NCBI RefSeq assembly: GCF_943737005.1
Contig: NZ_CALSFU010000025.1
Location: 1-59,559 of the forward strand
DNA length: 59,559 nt
Direction: 5' to 3'
Origin: Achromobacter sp. Marseille-Q4962
GTDB taxonomy: Bacteria > Pseudomonadota > Gammaproteobacteria > Burkholderiales > Burkholderiaceae_B
Numbering within the stretch: the stretch's first letter is position 1; every line of letters starts with the position of its first letter. The notes below the pieces were generated by a model. That model was not told the origin of the DNA. It worked only from the letters and a program-made list of their open reading frames with translations, and searched no databases. Made by a program: the position numbers and the translations under genes. This document shows positions 37,857 to 46,862 of this stretch, piece by piece.

Positions 37857-39167
37857 TCAGCGGGCCGGCGCGGCCGCCGCGCCGACATCCTTGCGCACCT
37901 TGGCCACGTCGGACGCGGTAACGGCCGCGCCCTTGTTGCCCCAGCTCGCGCGCACGAAGGTCACGACATCGGCCACTTCCTTGTCGGTCAGGCGCCAGTC
38001 GAAGCCCGGCATCGCATAGCGCGTGGGCGCCGCGCCGGTGCCCGGCATCTGCGCGCCCTTGAGCACGATGTGGATGAGCGAGGTCGGATCGGCCGAGTTG
38101 ACCGTACTGCTCAGCGCCAGCTGCGGGAAGGTCTGCTCGTAGCCCTTGCCGGTGCTGCGATGACAAGCCGCGCAGTTGTTGAGGAAGGTCATGGCGCCGT
38201 CGCCCTGGTCCTTGCCGGTGCGCAGCGCCTGCGCCACGGCCGGGTCGTACGTCAGGGCCGCGGCCGCGTCCTTGCGGGCGGGCGGCAGGCTCTTCAGGTA
38301 GGCAGCGATGGCGTTCAGGTCCTCGTCGGAGAGGTGCTGCGTACTGTCCGAAACCACCTGGGCCATGCCGCCGAAGGCGGCGGAATGCCCGTTGCGCCCG
38401 GACTTCAGGAAGGCCACGATGTCTTCCTTGCTCCAGGCGCCCAGGCCGTCCACCGGATCGCCGCGCAGGTTCTTGGCCAGCCAGCCCTCGACCACGCCGC
38501 CGGACAGATAGTCGGAGCCGTCGGCGTCGGTGAGCGCCTTCTCCTGCAGCGCGAAGCCGCGGGGCGTGTGGCAGGTGCCGCAGTGGCCCAGGCCCTCGAC
38601 CAGATACTGGCCGCGCAGCAGCGCCTGCTTGTCCGCGCCGTCGGGCACGGTAACGGGCGCGGTCGCGACGTCGGGCGCGAACATCCAGCGCCACACCGCC
38701 AGCGGCCAGCGCATGGAGAGCGGCCAGACGATGTCCGTGTCCTTGTTCTCCTGCCTGACCGGCTGCACGCCCTGCATGAAGTACGCATACAGCGCCTTCA
38801 CGTCGTCGGGCGACATCCTGGCGTACGAGGGATACGGCATGGCCGGATACAGCGTGTGGCCGTCCTTGGATACGCCATGGCGCACGGCGCGGTCGAAGTC
38901 TTCCAGGCTGTATTCGCCGATGCCGGTTTCCTTGTCCGGCGTGATGTTGGTGGAATAGATGACGCCCAGCGGCGAATCCAGACCCAGGCCGCCCGCAAAG
39001 GGCTTGCCGTCCTTGGCGGTGTGGCAGGCGATGCAGTCGCCCGCGCGGGACAAGTATTCGCCTTGCTTGACGAGCTGCGCGTCGGCCGCGGCGGGCGTGC
39101 CCTCGGCGGCCCAGGCGGCGCTTGCGGCGCACAGAGCGAGGGCCGCGGCTATGGTTTGCTTCATCAT
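37857..39167 (-). CDS. Triheme cytochrome c subunit of a membrane dehydrogenase
   Basis: The 436-residue periplasmic protein has a signal peptide (MMKQTIAAALALCAASAAWA) and three heme c sites: CIACH near residue 46, CGTCH near 196 and CAACH near 332, each with downstream Met ligands (for example YPAMPYPSYARM, MPGFDWRL). It passes electrons from the flavoprotein to the quinone pool or terminal oxidase, like the third subunit of gluconate-2-dehydrogenase-type enzymes. GGAGG precedes the ATG. It lies 13 nt after the GMC gene. Confidence 0.92.
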   Translation of the reverse strand: MMKQTIAAALALCAASAAWAAEGTPAAADAQLVKQGEYLSRAGDCIACHTAKDGKPFAGGLGLDSPLGVIYSTNITPDKETGIGEYSLEDFDRAVRHGVSKDGHTLYPAMPYPSYARMSPDDVKALYAYFMQGVQPVRQENKDTDIVWPLSMRWPLAVWRWMFAPDVATAPVTVPDGADKQALLRGQYLVEGLGHCGTCHTPRGFALQEKALTDADGSDYLSGGVVEGWLAKNLRGDPVDGLGAWSKEDIVAFLKSGRNGHSAAFGGMAQVVSDSTQHLSDEDLNAIAAYLKSLPPARKDAAAALTYDPAVAQALRTGKDQGDGAMTFLNNCAACHRSTGKGYEQTFPQLALSSTVNSADPTSLIHIVLKGAQMPGTGAAPTRYAMPGFDWRLTDKEVADVVTFVRASWGNKGAAVTASDVAKVRKDVGAAAAPAR

Positions 39168-39180
39168 GACGCGTCCCTCC

Positions 39181-40956
39181 TCAAGCCTGGACCAGCGGAC
39201 CGGGGTTCTTCAGGTACTGCTCGCGGATCGCCTTGGCCGACCAGAACGCCAGGGCGCCGACCAGGCCGGTCGGGTTGTAGCCCATGTTCTGCGGGAACAC
39301 GCAGGCGCCCATGACGAACACGTTGGGCACGTCCCAGCTCTGCAGGTACTTGTTGACCACGCTTTCCTTGGGGTTGGCGCCCATGATCGCGCCGCCCGTG
39401 TTGTGCGTGCTCTGGTAGACGCGCGTGTCGTAGCGGGCGCCCTTCTTGCGCACGGCCACGAAGTGCTTCTCGGGATTCATGGCCTTGGCCACTTCCTCCA
39501 TGCGCTTGCCCATGTAGGCCAGCATGTCGAACTCGTTGTCATGCCAGTCGAAGGTCATGCGCAGCAGCGGCTGGCCGAAGCTGTCCTTGTAGGTCGGGTC
39601 CAGCGACAGATAGGCGTCGCGGTACGACATCACCGATCCGGAAATGCCGATGGTCAGGAACCGCTGGTAGGCGTCCTGCACGCCGGCCTTCCAGGCCGTG
39701 CCCCACGCGGGCGTGCCCGGCACCGTGGGCGTCTGCTTGATGGGGCGCCCGCCGTAGCGCACGTGGCGGATGCTGGCGCCGCCGACGAAGCCCAGCGGCC
39801 CGTGGTCGAACTGGTCGCCGTTCAGGTCGTCCATGCTCACGCCGCCCGCGCCCGTGCCCACGAAGGGATTGAGCTGGGTGCCCTTGGGCAGCAGCACGTT
39901 CACCGCGCCGTTCATCTGGTAGGCGTAGTTCTTGCCCACCACGCCTTCGTTGGTCTTGGGATCGTAGGGCTTGCCGATGCCCGAAAGCAGCAGCAGGCGC
40001 ACGTTGTGCATCTGGTAGGCCGACAGGATCACCAGGTCGGCGGGCTGTTCCACCTCGCGCCCCTGGGCGTCGATGTAGGTCACGCCCACGGCCCTCTTGC
40101 CGGAAGAGTCCAGGTTGACCTTGATCACGTGCGAGTGCGTGCGCAGCTCGAAGTTCGGCTTCTTGAGCAGCACCGGCAGAATGGTCGTCTGCGGCGAGGC
40201 CTTCGAGTACATGTAGCACCCGTAGTTCTCGCAGAACCCGCAGAAATTACAGGGCCCCAGGCGCACGCCGTACGGATTGGTGTACGGGCCCGACGCATTG
40301 GACGCCGGCGCCGGATAGGGGTTGAACCCCACTTCGCGGGCGGCCTTCTCGAAAAGCTGCGCGCCGTAGGTGGTGGTCAGGGGCGGCAGCGGGTATTCCT
40401 TGCTGCGCGGGCCTTCGTGCGGATTGCCGCCCTCGACGATCTTGCCGTTGAGGTTGCCGGCCTTGCCCGAGGTGCCGCACACGTACTCGAACTTGGTGAA
40501 GCTGGGCTCCAGCTCGTCGAACGTGACGCCGAAATCCTGGATGGTCATGCCTTCCGGGATGAACTTCTTGCCGTAGCGCGTCTCGTAGCGCGTGCGCAGC
40601 TCCAGTTCCTCGGGCAGGATGCGGTAGTGCATGCCGTTCCAGTGGAAGCCCGCCCCGCCCACGCCGGTGCCCAGCAGGAAGGAGCCGTTCTGGCGATACG
40701 GCACGGCCACGTCGTCGACGCCATGCCGTATCGTCACGGTTTCCTTGGAGAGATCCTGGAACAGCTTGCCGCGCACCGAATAGGCGAGTTCGTCCAGCAC
40801 CTTCGGATATTCCGCATCCGTGGGCGTGTCCTGCATGCCGCCGCGCTCCAGCGCCAGCACGTTCAGGCCGGCTTCCGTGAGTTCCTGGCCCATGATGGCG
40901 CCGGTCCAGCCAAAACCCACCAGCACGGCATCGACTTTTTCTTTCTTGATCGCCAT
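39181..40956 (-). CDS. GMC-family flavoprotein, gluconate 2-dehydrogenase-type large subunit
   Basis: The 591-residue FAD enzyme has the dinucleotide motif VLVGFGWTGAIMGQEL near residue 11, a segment GTGVGGAGFHWNGM and the C-terminal catalytic-His region QSTHNTGGAIMGANPK. It oxidises a sugar or sugar acid. It has no signal peptide; in this enzyme class the large subunit is carried through the Tat system by the small subunit. Cysteine-rich NFCGFCENYGCYMYS near residue 240 may hold an Fe-S cluster as in FAD-glucose dehydrogenase. It follows the small subunit by 3 nt. Confidence 0.92.
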   Translation of the reverse strand: MAIKKEKVDAVLVGFGWTGAIMGQELTEAGLNVLALERGGMQDTPTDAEYPKVLDELAYSVRGKLFQDLSKETVTIRHGVDDVAVPYRQNGSFLLGTGVGGAGFHWNGMHYRILPEELELRTRYETRYGKKFIPEGMTIQDFGVTFDELEPSFTKFEYVCGTSGKAGNLNGKIVEGGNPHEGPRSKEYPLPPLTTTYGAQLFEKAAREVGFNPYPAPASNASGPYTNPYGVRLGPCNFCGFCENYGCYMYSKASPQTTILPVLLKKPNFELRTHSHVIKVNLDSSGKRAVGVTYIDAQGREVEQPADLVILSAYQMHNVRLLLLSGIGKPYDPKTNEGVVGKNYAYQMNGAVNVLLPKGTQLNPFVGTGAGGVSMDDLNGDQFDHGPLGFVGGASIRHVRYGGRPIKQTPTVPGTPAWGTAWKAGVQDAYQRFLTIGISGSVMSYRDAYLSLDPTYKDSFGQPLLRMTFDWHDNEFDMLAYMGKRMEEVAKAMNPEKHFVAVRKKGARYDTRVYQSTHNTGGAIMGANPKESVVNKYLQSWDVPNVFVMGACVFPQNMGYNPTGLVGALAFWSAKAIREQYLKNPGPLVQA

Positions 40957-40959
40957 CGC

Positions 40960-41673
40960 TCAGCCCCTTTCCCCGGAAATCGACACAGGGCCGTAGGGAT
41001 ACTTGACATTAGGCTGGTCGGCCCAATCCATGTAATCGCCACGCGCGCCCGGGAAACCCACCATCTTCCAGCCCACCATGCCCTTGTTGCCGCCGTACAT
41101 CGGGTCGGCGAAGAAACCTTCCTTGGTGTTGGTCAGCAGGTAGCTGAAGAAGGTCTTGGCGGGCACGGTATCGAATTCGATCTTGCCGGCCTGCATGTCC
41201 TTCAGCACCTGCTCCTGGACCGGCTTGTCGAGCTCGGCGAAGACCTTGCCGTGCGTCTTCTTGCACCACGCATCGCAGGCGGCGATGCCGTGGCGGTACA
41301 GCTCGCGGGGGTTCTGGTTGAGCTGGTAGCCCAGCTCGGGCGCCACGTCGGGGTGGAACGGCCCCTGCATGTACCACAGCTTGCCGTGGCCATAGGGCGT
41401 TTCCATCTGGCGGTCTATGAATTCGGGCACGCCCGCCGCGACGGCGCCGGGACCGTACTGGTCTTCGGGAATCAGGTGATCCACCGCGGCCACGATGAAC
41501 GCCCATTCGGGCTTGGTGAAATAGGTAGGCTCGTAGGCCTTTGCGGAAGCCGGCGCCGCCTTGTCGGCGGCGCTGCTACAGCCGGTTGCCATGGTGCCCA
41601 CCGCAAGGGTGGAAGCAGGCACGATGGCCAGCGCCTGCAGGAAGCGCCTGCGCGGTTTTGCCTCGTCTGTCAT
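40960..41673 (-). CDS. Gluconate 2-dehydrogenase subunit 3-type Tat protein
   Basis: The 237-residue small subunit begins MTDEAKPRRRFLQALAIVPA, a Tat signal with RRRFLQ, followed by a lipobox-like ATGC. The mature part (FTKPEWAFIVAAVDHLIPED and GVPEFIDRQMETPYG) is typical of gluconate dehydrogenase gamma subunits. It brings the flavoprotein across the membrane. The start at 41673 was chosen because GGAG sits six bases ahead; an ATG two codons earlier is too close to it. It heads the three-gene operon. Confidence 0.9.
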   Translation of the reverse strand: MTDEAKPRRRFLQALAIVPASTLAVGTMATGCSSAADKAAPASAKAYEPTYFTKPEWAFIVAAVDHLIPEDQYGPGAVAAGVPEFIDRQMETPYGHGKLWYMQGPFHPDVAPELGYQLNQNPRELYRHGIAACDAWCKKTHGKVFAELDKPVQEQVLKDMQAGKIEFDTVPAKTFFSYLLTNTKEGFFADPMYGGNKGMVGWKMVGFPGARGDYMDWADQPNVKYPYGPVSISGERG

Positions 41674-41970
41674 AGACATCTCCGTGAAAAATTCCATGCT
41701 GTCACGCAACGACGACATGAATTTCGAACCACGAACTGCCGGAACGGTGACAACACGCTTGCAAAAAGAGCCTACCGGGAAAACCCGGAAGCGACCCCAT
41801 TATGCGCGCATTACGGAGCGCAATAGGCGTAAAAATGGGCTCCAGTTTCAAAATTTGACAATGAAAGCGGGTTTTCGGCGGTTTTGAAAACAGTTTTCCA
41901 TTCAGGTTTTCGTCATATTTCTATCCGCTTAAATCCTGCTGACGAATTCATTAAAAACGGAGAGATACCC
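41674..41970. other. Divergent promoter region, dehydrogenase operon and PEP-mutase-like gene
   Basis: This AT-rich 297-bp interval must hold both promoters. Around 41845-41900 are GTTTCAAAATTTGACAAT and TTTTGAAAACAGTTTTCC, partly symmetric AT-rich sequences that could bind a regulator. No open frame with a good ribosome site lies in it. Confidence 0.4.
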
Positions 41971-42810
41971 ATGCCCCCGAGCATTTCCGAAAAACGCGCC
42001 GCCTTCCGGGCGTTGCACCGGAGCGGCTGCTTCGTATTGCCCAATCCCTGGGATATCGGCAGCGCGCTCTTTCTGCAGCACCTCGGCTTCAAGGCATTGG
42101 CCAGCACCAGTTCCGGACTGGCCTGGTCCACCGGCCATGCCGACAATGCGCTGCCGCGCGATGCCGTGCTGGCGCACCTGCGCGAACTGGTGCGGGCCAC
42201 GAGCCTGCCTGTCAATGCGGATTTCGAAAACGGATTCGGGGCCACGCCCGGCGAAGTGGCCGAAAACGTAGCCCTGGCGGTCGAAACCGGCGTGGCCGGG
42301 CTGTCCATCGAAGACAGCACGGGCGACCCGGCCGCCCCGCTGCTGCCCATCGAAACCGCGGCGCATCGCATCGCGGCGGCGCGCCAGGCCATCGACGCCG
42401 CGGGCGGCGAAACGCTGCTGGTGGGGCGCGCCGAAAACTTCTTCGCCGGCTCGCCCGATCTGGACGACGCCATTGCCCGCCTGCGGGCCTATGCCGAAGC
42501 CGGGGCCGACTGCCTCTACGCGCCCGGCATCCAGACGGCGCAACAAGTACGGGCCGTGGTGCAGGCCGTGGCGCCCAGGCCCGTCAACCTGCTGCTCGGC
42601 GCACCCGGCGGCCTTTCCATCGACGAAGCCGCCCGCCTGGGCGTGCGGCGCGTCAGCGTGGGCGGCGCGCTGGCGCGCGCGGCCTGGGGCGGCTTCATGC
42701 GCGCCGCGCGCGGCCTGGCCGAAGGCCGGCTCGAGGGCTTCGCCCAGGCGGCCGCGGGCAGCGAGCTCAACGCCCTGTTCGGCCGCAACGCCGCGCCGCC
42801 CCCGCGCTGA
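41971..42810 (+). CDS. Isocitrate lyase/PEP mutase-family protein
   Basis: The 279-residue protein has a TIM-barrel of the ICL/PEPM superfamily: FVLPNPWDIGSALFLQHLGF at the N-terminus, the metal-binding strand LPVNADFENGFG, and GVAGLSIEDSTGD. The flexible-loop signature KKCGH of isocitrate and methylisocitrate lyases is absent, as in the common short, uncharacterised subfamily. It probably acts on a carbon-carbon or phosphorus-carbon bond of a 2-oxo acid, but no substrate can be named. ATG 41971 has GGAGAG upstream; an ORF start 87 nt earlier lacks one. Confidence 0.82.
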   Translation: MPPSISEKRAAFRALHRSGCFVLPNPWDIGSALFLQHLGFKALASTSSGLAWSTGHADNALPRDAVLAHLRELVRATSLPVNADFENGFGATPGEVAENVALAVETGVAGLSIEDSTGDPAAPLLPIETAAHRIAAARQAIDAAGGETLLVGRAENFFAGSPDLDDAIARLRAYAEAGADCLYAPGIQTAQQVRAVVQAVAPRPVNLLLGAPGGLSIDEAARLGVRRVSVGGALARAAWGGFMRAARGLAEGRLEGFAQAAAGSELNALFGRNAAPPPR

Positions 42811-42873
42811 CGCCGGCGCACGCGGACACGCCGGTCTGGGCCTGCAGGACGCGGCCGGCCCTGCCGCGCCGGG

Positions 42874-44538
42874 CTACTTGAACCCGGCCGCGGGGTCTTG
42901 CGGCGTGTCGTAGATGCCGCCGCCGTAGTCGGTGTCGACCTGGATTTTCACCTTGCTGGCGTCGACCTCGGGCGCGTCGCTCTTGTAGTGCATGACCATG
43001 GCCGGGAACAGCAGCACGGCCGCCACCATGAGCAGCTGGATCACGATGAACGGAATCGACCCGCGGTAGATCTGCCCCGTGGTCACGGGCTCGATCATCT
43101 TGCCCGTGACCTTGTCGCGGTAGCGGTCCTTGGGCGCGACCGAGCGCAGGTAGAACAGCGCGAAACCGAACGGCGGGTGCATGAACGAAGTCTGCATGTT
43201 CACCGCCAGCAGCACGCCGAACCAGATCAGGTCGATGCCCAGCTTGTCGGCCACCGGCCCCAGCAGCGGCACGATGATGAAGGCCAGCTCGAAGAAGTCG
43301 AGGAAGAACGCCAGCACGAAGGTCAACGCGCTGACCGCGATCAGGAAGCCGTACTCCCCGCCCGGCAGGCCGATCAGCAGGTGTTCCACCCACAAGTCGC
43401 CGTTCACACCGCGGAAGGTCAGGCCGAACACCGTGGACCCCACCAGGATGAAGACCACGAAGGTCGACAGCTTGGTCGTGGTGTCCATGGCCTGCTTGAG
43501 CAGCTTGAGCGAGAGGCGCTTGCGCGACATCGCCATCAGGATGGCGCCCACCGCGCCCATGGCGCCGCCTTCGGTCGGCGTGGCCACGCCGATGAAGATC
43601 GTGCCCAGCACCAGGAAGATGAGAAAGAGCGGCGGGATCATCACAAAGGTCACGCGCTCGGCCAGCGCCGACAGCAGGCGCAGCCTGAACACCTTATTGA
43701 CGATGGCGATGACGAAGGCGGTCAGGCCCCAGATGAGCAGCGACAGCACGATCTGCTCGTCGATGGGCGCGGTGTCGGACTCCAGGTACTGCCCGGCGAA
43801 ATACGCCGAGGCCGCCGAGATGATCATCAGCACCAGCAGCGAGCGCCCGCCGCGCGTGCCGTTGGGCTCGCGGAAGGAACGCGCCTCTTCGGGCAGGGCC
43901 GGCGCGCTGTCCGGCTTGATGAGCGACATCACCACCACGAAGACCACGTAGGCGCCCGCCAGCACGAAGCCCGGCACGATGGCGCCACGGTACATGTCGC
44001 CGATGGAGCGGCCCAACTGGTCGGCCAGGATGATGAGCACCAGCGAAGGCGGAATGATCTGCGACAGCGTGCCGGATGCCGCGATGATGCCGCTGGCCAG
44101 CCGGCGGTCGTAGCCGTAGCGCAGCATGATGGGCAGCGAGATCAGGCCCATGGAAATGACCGAGGCCGACACCACGCCGGTGGTGGCCGCCAGCATCGCG
44201 CCCACGAACACCACGGCAATCGCCAGTCCGCCGCGCACGGTGCCGAAGAGCTGGCCGATGGTTTCCAGCAGGTCTTCCGCCATGCCGGAGCGCTCCAGCA
44301 CCAGCCCCATGAAGGTGAAGAACGGCACGGCGAGCAAGGTATCGTTGGCGATGATGCCAAACACCCGCTGCGGCAGCGCCTGGAACAGCGCGGCATTGAG
44401 CAGCCCCAGTTCCATGCCGATCAGGCCGAACAGAATGCCGTTGGCCGCCAGCGCGAACGCCACCGGAAAGCCCAGCAGCAGGAACACCACAAGCGAGGCG
44501 AACATGATGGGGGCCATGTTTGCAATGAAGAAATCCAT
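42874..44538 (-). CDS. TRAP transporter large permease (DctM family)
   Basis: The 554-residue membrane protein has about 12-14 hydrophobic segments and DctM signatures VGAMLAATTGVVSASVISMG and GIIAASGTLSQIIPPSLVLIILAD; a second symmetric half contains VATPTEGGAMGAVGAILMA. With DctQ and DctP it imports an organic acid using the sodium gradient. It is about 120 residues longer than most DctM because of extra loops near residues 215-290 and a C-terminal tail. ATG 44538 is preferred to an in-frame TTG six bases earlier. It starts 2 nt after the DctQ stop. Confidence 0.92.
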   Translation of the reverse strand: MDFFIANMAPIMFASLVVFLLLGFPVAFALAANGILFGLIGMELGLLNAALFQALPQRVFGIIANDTLLAVPFFTFMGLVLERSGMAEDLLETIGQLFGTVRGGLAIAVVFVGAMLAATTGVVSASVISMGLISLPIMLRYGYDRRLASGIIAASGTLSQIIPPSLVLIILADQLGRSIGDMYRGAIVPGFVLAGAYVVFVVVMSLIKPDSAPALPEEARSFREPNGTRGGRSLLVLMIISAASAYFAGQYLESDTAPIDEQIVLSLLIWGLTAFVIAIVNKVFRLRLLSALAERVTFVMIPPLFLIFLVLGTIFIGVATPTEGGAMGAVGAILMAMSRKRLSLKLLKQAMDTTTKLSTFVVFILVGSTVFGLTFRGVNGDLWVEHLLIGLPGGEYGFLIAVSALTFVLAFFLDFFELAFIIVPLLGPVADKLGIDLIWFGVLLAVNMQTSFMHPPFGFALFYLRSVAPKDRYRDKVTGKMIEPVTTGQIYRGSIPFIVIQLLMVAAVLLFPAMVMHYKSDAPEVDASKVKIQVDTDYGGGIYDTPQDPAAGFK

Positions 44539-44540
44539 GT

Positions 44541-45179
44541 TCAACGGCCCTCCCCGTCATCGCCCGGCTGGCGCTGGCCCAGCTCGCGCGCTTCGCGCTG
44601 CCGCGCCTCCTCGGCGATCTCGCGCGCCAGCGCTTCCTCCGCCGACTCGGCCTCCTCGCGCGCGCCCGGATCGGGGCAGCGCCCCATCAGAAAACCCACG
44701 CACTTGATGAGGTGCGAAATGCCGGCCAGGATCAGCAGGCTGAAGCCCACGGGAATCAGCAGCTTGACCGGCCAGCGGATCAGGCCGCCGGAGTTGGAAG
44801 ACATTTCATGCGTCACGTAGGAGTCCATGAACATGGGCCACGACAGATAGGCGATCAGCACGCAGGCCGGCAGCAGGAAGAAAAGCACGCCAAAGATGTC
44901 GATGCACACCTGCGCGCGGCGCGGCAGCTTGGACGAGAGCACGTCCACGCGCACGTGCTCGTTCTTGAGCAGGGTGTAGCCGGCGGCCAGCAGGAAAATG
45001 GCGCCGAACAGATACCACTGCAGCTCCAGCCACGCGTTGGAGCTGGTCTGGAACAGTTTGCGGATGACGGCGTTGCCGGCGCTGATGACGACGACGACCA
45101 GCGTCAGCCACGTCACGCACCGGCCGACCGCCGTGTTGATCGCGTCGATCAAGCGGGACAAGGCTAATAGGGCATTCAT
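44541..45179 (-). CDS. TRAP transporter small permease (DctQ family)
   Basis: The 212-residue protein has four transmembrane segments (WLTLVVVVISAGNAVIRK, ELQWYLFGAIFLLAAGYTLL, IFGVLFFLLPACVLIAYLSW, LLIPVGFSLLILAGISHLI) as in DctQ; the charged segment HVRVDVLSSKLPRR lies between TM2 and TM3. It has an unusual Glu/Ala/Arg-rich C-terminal tail of about 40 residues (EEAESAEEALAREIAEE) likely to be helical or coiled coil. It joins the large permease to the substrate protein. The ribosome site is weak. Confidence 0.9.
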   Translation of the reverse strand: MNALLALSRLIDAINTAVGRCVTWLTLVVVVISAGNAVIRKLFQTSSNAWLELQWYLFGAIFLLAAGYTLLKNEHVRVDVLSSKLPRRAQVCIDIFGVLFFLLPACVLIAYLSWPMFMDSYVTHEMSSNSGGLIRWPVKLLIPVGFSLLILAGISHLIKCVGFLMGRCPDPGAREEAESAEEALAREIAEEARQREARELGQRQPGDDGEGR

Positions 45180-45248
45180 GATGGATTTCCGACACCGCCG
45201 GGCCGGCATGCCCGGCGGCTGCTAGGGTCTACCAGGAGAGGACGAAAA

Positions 45249-45282
45249 GGGCGCGCGCTTCATGGCAAGAAGGCGCGCGCCC
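45249..45282 (-). terminator. Intra-operon hairpin between dctP and dctQ
   Basis: GGGCGCGCGC (45249-45258) and GCGCGCGCCC (45273-45282) are perfect 10-bp arms with a 14-nt loop. On the minus strand the stem is followed by TTTTCG. Lying between the substrate-binding gene and the permease genes, it may partly terminate transcription and protect the upstream message, giving more binding protein than permease. Confidence 0.7.
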
Positions 45283-45301
45283 CGGGGACATCGCCGCGGA
45301 C

Positions 45302-46396
45302 TTACTTGCCGCGGTTGATGGTGCCCATGTAGCTGTCGAAGCTGCCTTCGGCCACGCGGAACCAGGGCAGCTCGTTGTCGCGGAAGTCGCGCATGTTTTC
45401 GTAGACCTTCTTGAACATCGGGTCTTTCGCGCTCATGTCGGCGTACACCTTCAGCGCTTCCTGGTAGCAGGCGTCGAGCACCGGCTTGGGGAAGGACTTG
45501 AGCTTGGCGCCGGCGGCGATCAGGCGGCGCAGCGCGCCCGGGTTCTCCGCGTCGTACTTGGCGATCATGTCGTTGGTCGCCGCAGCCGAGGCCTGGTCCA
45601 GCACCGCCTGGTAGTGCTTGGGCAGCTTGTTGTAGGCGTCCTGGTTCACGTACAGCGACACCTGCAGCGTGCCTTCCCACCAGCCCGGGAAGTAGTAGTA
45701 CGGCGCCACCTTGTTGAAGCCCAGTTTCTCGTCATCGTAGGGGCCGATCCATTCGGCGCCGTCGATGGTGCCCTTCTCGAGCGCCGGATAGATGTCGCCG
45801 CCCGCGATCTGCTGCGGCACCACGCCCAGGCGCGACAGCACCGCGCCGGCGAACGCGCTCATGCGGAACTTCAGGCCCTTGAGATCGTCCAGCGTGTTGA
45901 TTTCCTTACGGAACCAGCCGCCCATCTGGGTGCCGGTATAGCCGCACGGGAAGTTCACCACGTTGTACTTCTTGAACACCTCGCGCATCAGCTTCAGTCC
46001 ATCGCCGTGGCGCATCCAGGAGTTCATCTGGCGCGTGTTCAGGCCGAACGGCACCGCCGCGTCGAAGCTCAGGATGGGGTCCTTGCCGAAGTAGTAGTAC
46101 GAGGCCGAATGCCCGCACTCGATGGTGCCGTTCTGCACGCCGTCCAGCACCTGCAGGGCCGGCACGATTTCGCCGGCGGGGAACACGCGGATGGAAAACT
46201 TGCCGCCCGTGGCCTCCGAGACGTACTTGGCCAGGCTTTCGCCGCCGGAATAGATGGCGTCGGCGCTGCGCGGGAAGCTCGACGCCAGGCGCCAGTTCAG
46301 CGTCGGCGCGTCCTGCGCGAATACGGGGGCTGCCAGGGTGGCGCCGCCGGCGGCCGCGCCCAGAGTGGCTTTCTTGAGGAATGAACGGCGTTGCAT
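45302..46396 (-). CDS. TRAP transporter substrate-binding protein (DctP family)
   Basis: The 364-residue periplasmic protein begins MQRRSFLKKATLGAAAGGAT, a Tat signal, with probable cleavage near AAPVFAQDA. The binding core has LASSFPRSADAIYSGGESLA, the ligand-arginine region FKKYNVVNFPCGYTGTQMGG and GLKFRMSAFAGAVLSRLG. It belongs to the DctP group that binds 2-oxo and other monocarboxylic acids (TakP-like); the ligand cannot be fixed. It is the first gene of the TRAP operon. ATG 46396 follows GGGAGAC. Confidence 0.92.
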   Translation of the reverse strand: MQRRSFLKKATLGAAAGGATLAAPVFAQDAPTLNWRLASSFPRSADAIYSGGESLAKYVSEATGGKFSIRVFPAGEIVPALQVLDGVQNGTIECGHSASYYYFGKDPILSFDAAVPFGLNTRQMNSWMRHGDGLKLMREVFKKYNVVNFPCGYTGTQMGGWFRKEINTLDDLKGLKFRMSAFAGAVLSRLGVVPQQIAGGDIYPALEKGTIDGAEWIGPYDDEKLGFNKVAPYYYFPGWWEGTLQVSLYVNQDAYNKLPKHYQAVLDQASAAATNDMIAKYDAENPGALRRLIAAGAKLKSFPKPVLDACYQEALKVYADMSAKDPMFKKVYENMRDFRDNELPWFRVAEGSFDSYMGTINRGK

Positions 46397-46798
46397 GTGG
46401 AAGTCTCCCAACTTGGATAAAGTGCCCAGTCGCTGTGCCGGAGAATGGGGTGCATTCCCCGCTGCGCGTCCCAACGGGTAACAATTGGTCGCGTTTATGG
46501 TTTTCGGGCGCCATCGTATCGGCAAACGACTTCACAACGAACCGGGAAAACCCTCGCCGTAAGTTTCGTGAAATTTTTCTCCCCGCCGGCGCTGGTCGGA
46601 CCGGGATGCGCAAAAAAAGCGCGACAGCGCCTGACCGCAGCGCGTCGCCCAGGAGCGGCGGCGCGCAGTCAAAAATATAAGAAAACCAGTTTTTATAACC
46701 ATAAGTTCTAAATAAAAACCGCCCTCCCGGCGCGCCCTTTCATGTCGCGCACAACTGCTATGTCGCACGTATCCGCCCCCGTTTCAGGCCCGCCTGAA
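46397..46798. other. Divergent promoter region between dctP and the TPR-like gene
   Basis: This interval, with the array at 46799-46833, separates divergent genes. It becomes AT-rich from 46670 (AAGAAAACCAGTTTTTATAACC). The dctP promoter must lie in its left part (46400-46600). No RNA gene or coding frame with a credible start was recognised. Confidence 0.4.
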
Positions 46799-46833
46799 AT
46801 TTGCTATCGCAAATAACAGTGCTTATCATTTGC
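46799..46833 (+). promoter_or_regulatory. Iron-box-like array upstream of the TPR-like gene and sodA
   Basis: ATTTGC-TATC-GCAAAT is a perfect palindrome at 46799-46814, and ATTTGC recurs at 46828-46833. Between them, TAACAGT-G-CTTATCA (46814-46828) matches the Fur 7-1-7 pattern at about 10 of 14 positions, the right half at 6 of 7. Iron-repressed expression of a Mn superoxide dismutase would fit, since such genes are commonly Fur-regulated. Assignment is tentative. Confidence 0.5.
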
Positions 46834-46862
46834 TTTATTGTTAAATAAACACGAAGGCCGCC

